Below are positions 60,623 through 62,730 of a stretch of 62,730 bases of DNA, piece by piece. Positions within the stretch are counted from its first letter, which is position 1. Every line of letters starts with the position of its first letter. The DNA is from Agromyces bracchium. GTDB lineage: Bacteria > Actinomycetota > Actinomycetes > Actinomycetales > Microbacteriaceae. The notes under the pieces are model-generated. The model had not been told where the DNA came from. It made no database searches and saw nothing but the letters and a program-made list of their open reading frames with translations. A program made the position numbers and the translations under genes. The stretch spans positions 1-62,730 of the forward strand of contig NZ_WMLB01000039.1 in the NCBI RefSeq assembly GCF_009709675.1, written 5' to 3'.

Positions 60623-61309
60623 CTACGTCGCGACGGCCGCTGGTGCTTGCCCTCGGACGCGGTGCGTCGGCTCGGCCGGCCTGCCGACGAAGCGCTCGGT
60701 GTCCGCCACCGCCGCGGTGAGCAGTGCGACGAGCCGCTCGTCGCGATCTGCGATCGCGGCCGTCGCGATGCCGTCGACGGCCCCGGTGATGACGTGGCGG
60801 TACTGCTTCACCGACGTGCGCGGGTGGCCACGGCCGACCTCGTCGATGAAGCGGATGGCCCAGGCGTCGGCCGCCGGCGCGGAGCGCAGGGCCGATTCGG
60901 CGAGCTCGCGCGCCGCCGCGGAGACGTCGTCGTCGCGATCCGCGAGCGCGACCATCGCCGCGCGGAGGCCCACGGCCTGGGAACGCTGGCGTTCCTCGGC
61001 CGCGACCGGAAGGGCCGCGTGCGCGGCCCGCACGGCGAGGAGCACATCGAGCAGCGGGTCGTCGCTCGTGAGGCCCACGACCGAGGGGATGAGTTCCGTG
61101 AGCCGCGCACGGCCGGCGTCACTCGTCCGGTCGTTGACCAACCGGGCGAGGTGCGCGAGGGTGCCGTGCGTGCAGCTCGGATGGTCGCTCCAGCGTTCGC
61201 CGGCGAGGAACGACGCGAACTCCATGAAGCAGGCTCCGCGACGCGGCGAGCGATGCCGGCCCGTCGACAGGATGGGCACGACATCCGGATGCAGTTCGGC
61301 GCTTCGCAT
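60623..61309 (-). CDS. Conserved actinobacterial protein of unknown function
   Basis: 228 residues, mostly helical. The N-terminus MRSAELHPDVVPILSTGRHR and SPRRGACFMEFASFLAGERWSDHPSCTHG is strongly conserved in my memory of actinobacterial proteins of this name. The paired Cys (RGACF and HPSCTH) and His residues hint at a metal site. No recognised domain. ATG with GAGGGGG upstream. Confidence 0.75.
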   Translation of the reverse strand: MRSAELHPDVVPILSTGRHRSPRRGACFMEFASFLAGERWSDHPSCTHGTLAHLARLVNDRTSDAGRARLTELIPSVVGLTSDDPLLDVLLAVRAAHAALPVAAEERQRSQAVGLRAAMVALADRDDDVSAAARELAESALRSAPAADAWAIRFIDEVGRGHPRTSVKQYRHVITGAVDGIATAAIADRDERLVALLTAAVADTERFVGRPAEPTHRVRGQAPAAVAT

Positions 61310-61412
61310 GGGAACCCCCTCGCAGTTCCACTGTGCGCCTGTCGCGACGGCGAATCAAGAGGTGGGTTGGGCTGTCACGTGGTCGTGCGCCGCGCAGGAC
61401 TCGGCGAGGCGC

Positions 61413-62432
61413 TCATGAGAGTTCCTTCTGCGCGTCGTGGTTCGACGGCTGATCGGCCATCGGCGTGCGGCGGTCGCCTCGGGTGCTGATGAGGCTCGCG
61501 GCGGTCGCCACGGCGATCGTCGACGCGATGAACAGTAGTGACAGCCAGATCGGGATCTCGGGGATCACCGTGATCGGCTCGCCGCCGTTCACGAACGGCA
61601 ACTCGTTCTTGTGCAGGGCGTGGATCAGCAGCTTCACGCCGATGAAGCCCAGGATGACGGCCAGCCCCTGCGTGAGGTAGACCAGCCGCTCGAGCAGTCC
61701 GCCGACCAGGAAGAAGAGCTGCCGCAAACCCATCAAGGCGAACATGTTCGCCGTGAAGACGATGTAGGCCTCCTCGGTCAGCCCGTAGATCGCCGGGATC
61801 GAGTCGACGGCGAAGATCAGGTCGACGAAGCCGATGGCGATGATGGTCAGCAGCATCGGCGTCACCCATCGCCGGCCGTCCCTCCGCACCGTGAGCCTGT
61901 CCCCGTGGTACTCGTTCGTCACCCGAAGATGACGGCGGACGAATCGCATGAACCTGCCGTCGACCGGGTTCGAGTCGCCGTGCGAGAACGCCTGCCGGTA
62001 GGCGAGGAACAGCAGCAGCGCACCGAACAGGTAGAAGACCCAGGAGAAGTTCTCGATCAGTGCGGCGCCGACGGCGATGAAGGCGCCGCGCAGGATGAGC
62101 GCGATGACGATGCCGATCATCAGCACCTTCTGCTGGTAGATCTTCGGCACGGCGAAGCCCGTCATCACGATGAGGAAGACGAACAGGTTGTCGACCGACA
62201 ACGCCTTCTCGGTCAGGTAGCCCGCGAAGTACTCGCCTCCGTACGTCCAGCCGGAGACGACACCGATCCCGACGCCGAACAGCAGGGCGAGCCCGACGTA
62301 GAACGCCGACCATCGAGCCGACTCCCCGATCGTCGGCTCGTGTGGCTTTCGCACATGGGCGAAGAACTCGTAGACGAAGAAGGCCACGGTGACCGCGACC
62401 GTGATGACCCAGACGAGGGGGGTGACATTCAA
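61413..62432 (-). CDS. TerC/Alx-family integral membrane protein, manganese-linked
   Basis: 339 residues, about nine helices. ARWSAFYVGLALLFGVG, ALSVDNLFVFLIVMTGFAVP and FVDLIFAVDSIPAIYGLTEEAYIVFTANMFALMGLR are TerC hallmarks, with acidic residues in helices for metal. The start is TTG at 62432 with GGAG six bases before. An ATG at 62519 is in frame but lies inside the riboswitch. TerC/Alx proteins behind yybP-ykoY elements act in Mn2+ export or loading of exported enzymes. Confidence 0.92.
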   Translation of the reverse strand: MNVTPLVWVITVAVTVAFFVYEFFAHVRKPHEPTIGESARWSAFYVGLALLFGVGIGVVSGWTYGGEYFAGYLTEKALSVDNLFVFLIVMTGFAVPKIYQQKVLMIGIVIALILRGAFIAVGAALIENFSWVFYLFGALLLFLAYRQAFSHGDSNPVDGRFMRFVRRHLRVTNEYHGDRLTVRRDGRRWVTPMLLTIIAIGFVDLIFAVDSIPAIYGLTEEAYIVFTANMFALMGLRQLFFLVGGLLERLVYLTQGLAVILGFIGVKLLIHALHKNELPFVNGGEPITVIPEIPIWLSLLFIASTIAVATAASLISTRGDRRTPMADQPSNHDAQKELS

Positions 62433-62466
62433 GAGAAGCTCCAAACCTGGCGTGAACGGATCGACG

Positions 62467-62562
62467 CCAAGGTCTTCTCCATCCCCTCGACCGGGAACCG
62501 GTGGCCCGGGATGCGACATGCATCCGTAATGACGAGCGACCGTGTCGGAGTACTCCCCTTGG
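62467..62562 (-). promoter_or_regulatory. yybP-ykoY manganese riboswitch upstream of terC
   Basis: On the minus strand the element opens CCAAGGGGAGTACTCC and closes GAGAAGACCTTGG, so CCAAGG and CCTTGG pair as P1. GTCATTACGGATGC within matches the conserved internal part of the aptamer. The ribosome site and TTG start of terC begin 26 bases after the last pair. Mn2+ binding is expected to turn terC on. Confidence 0.85.
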
Positions 62563-62668
62563 AATGCGAAGACCCTACAGGTCTTCGCCGCGTGTTTGCT
62601 GAGCAGGCGCGCCTCGGCGAGCTCGGGCGGATCGACTCAATGTCTGGATGATCAGGCAATTCACAAAG

Positions 62669-62730
62669 AGCCGATGACGGGAATCGAACCCGCGCTGTCT
62701 GCTTGGGAAGCAGAAGTTATCCAGTAGTGA
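62669..62730 (-). tRNA. tRNA-Gly (anticodon CCC), partial
   Basis: Minus strand. Anticodon stem TCTGC/GCAGA around loop TTCCCAA gives CCC. The T arm GCGGGTTCGATTCCCGT is present and the 3' acceptor strand CATCGGC ends at 62670, with discriminator T and no encoded CCA. The 5' part (acceptor and most of the D stem) lies beyond the window edge. Confidence 0.9.

Noticed and set aside
62433..62519. ATG start for TerC at 62519
   Set aside because: Most of this stretch is inside the yybP-ykoY aptamer.
61611..62651. Plus-strand open frame over terC and the riboswitch
   Set aside because: Antisense of TerC, with Gln/Asp-rich composition typical of shadow frames.
62542..62727. Short plus-strand frame ending SAWEAEVIQ
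   Set aside because: It is the complement of the tRNA-Gly and the riboswitch.
1..62730. CRISPR array, prophage, IS element or integrase
   Set aside because: No regularly spaced repeats, transposase motifs or phage structural genes were seen; the phage-holin-family gene at 5049 is an ordinary chromosomal family.

Overview
The window is about 72% GC and densely coding on both strands. It reads as chromosomal DNA of a Microbacteriaceae-type actinobacterium (Agromyces/Microbacterium-like). The support is: Asp codons almost always GAC and Ser almost always TCG; leaderless A/GTG starts behind TANNNT -10 boxes; the cysteine-free rpmB-rpmG-rpsN cluster; a CopD-CtaG fusion; and a very frequent word GGATGCC/GGCATCC. 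The genus is inference. No phage, plasmid, transposase or CRISPR array is visible.

Left part (1-15.7 kb): a repeat element, then purB with a coupled low-molecular-weight phosphatase (minus). An APH-like kinase follows, then a small WXG-like protein coupled to a serine hydrolase. Next come a PLP aminotransferase and the E1alpha, E1beta and E2 subunits of a 2-oxoacid dehydrogenase, with no E3. A complete zinc-uptake operon (znuA, znuC, two permeases, zur) sits behind a Zur box. A DUF2202 ferritin-like lipoprotein has a copper/persulfide-type palindrome upstream.

Middle (15.7-34 kb): an OpuA-type glycine-betaine ABC transporter; a sulfatase, a carboxymuconolactone-decarboxylase-like protein and a MalT/LAL regulator; glutamate decarboxylase with a YrhK-like membrane protein; rpmB-rpmG-rpsN; an HU gene with a structured leader; a perfect 24-bp inverted repeat; a CopD-CtaG fusion; and a PIF1-like helicase.

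Right part (34-62.7 kb): small membrane proteins; a serine beta-lactamase-fold lipoprotein lacking its catalytic residues; a class II amidotransferase, MFS exporter and DUF2252 kinase-like run; an NSS transporter with a MetS-type partner; two PAP2 phosphatases; a SulP transporter; an SDR; a small membrane protein with a multicopper oxidase; and an M20 peptidase with a GadC-like antiporter. Then come a SHOCT protein coupled to a UbiB/ABC1 kinase and an ECF-like sigma factor with an acidic membrane protein. A CoA-disulfide reductase/rhodanese gene behind two palindromic operators leads into two tandem small cysteine-rich proteins. Last are a CPA1 antiporter, a K+ channel and a TerC protein behind a yybP-ykoY manganese riboswitch. 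A tRNA-Gly(CCC) is cut by the window edge.

The most interesting items are the CsoR/CstR-type palindrome shared by two distant loci with tandem cysteine-rich microproteins, the strict TANNNT-N6-start architecture, the GGATGCC word that overrides codon preference and forms inverted pairs, the 24-bp inverted repeat, and the pseudo-beta-lactamase.
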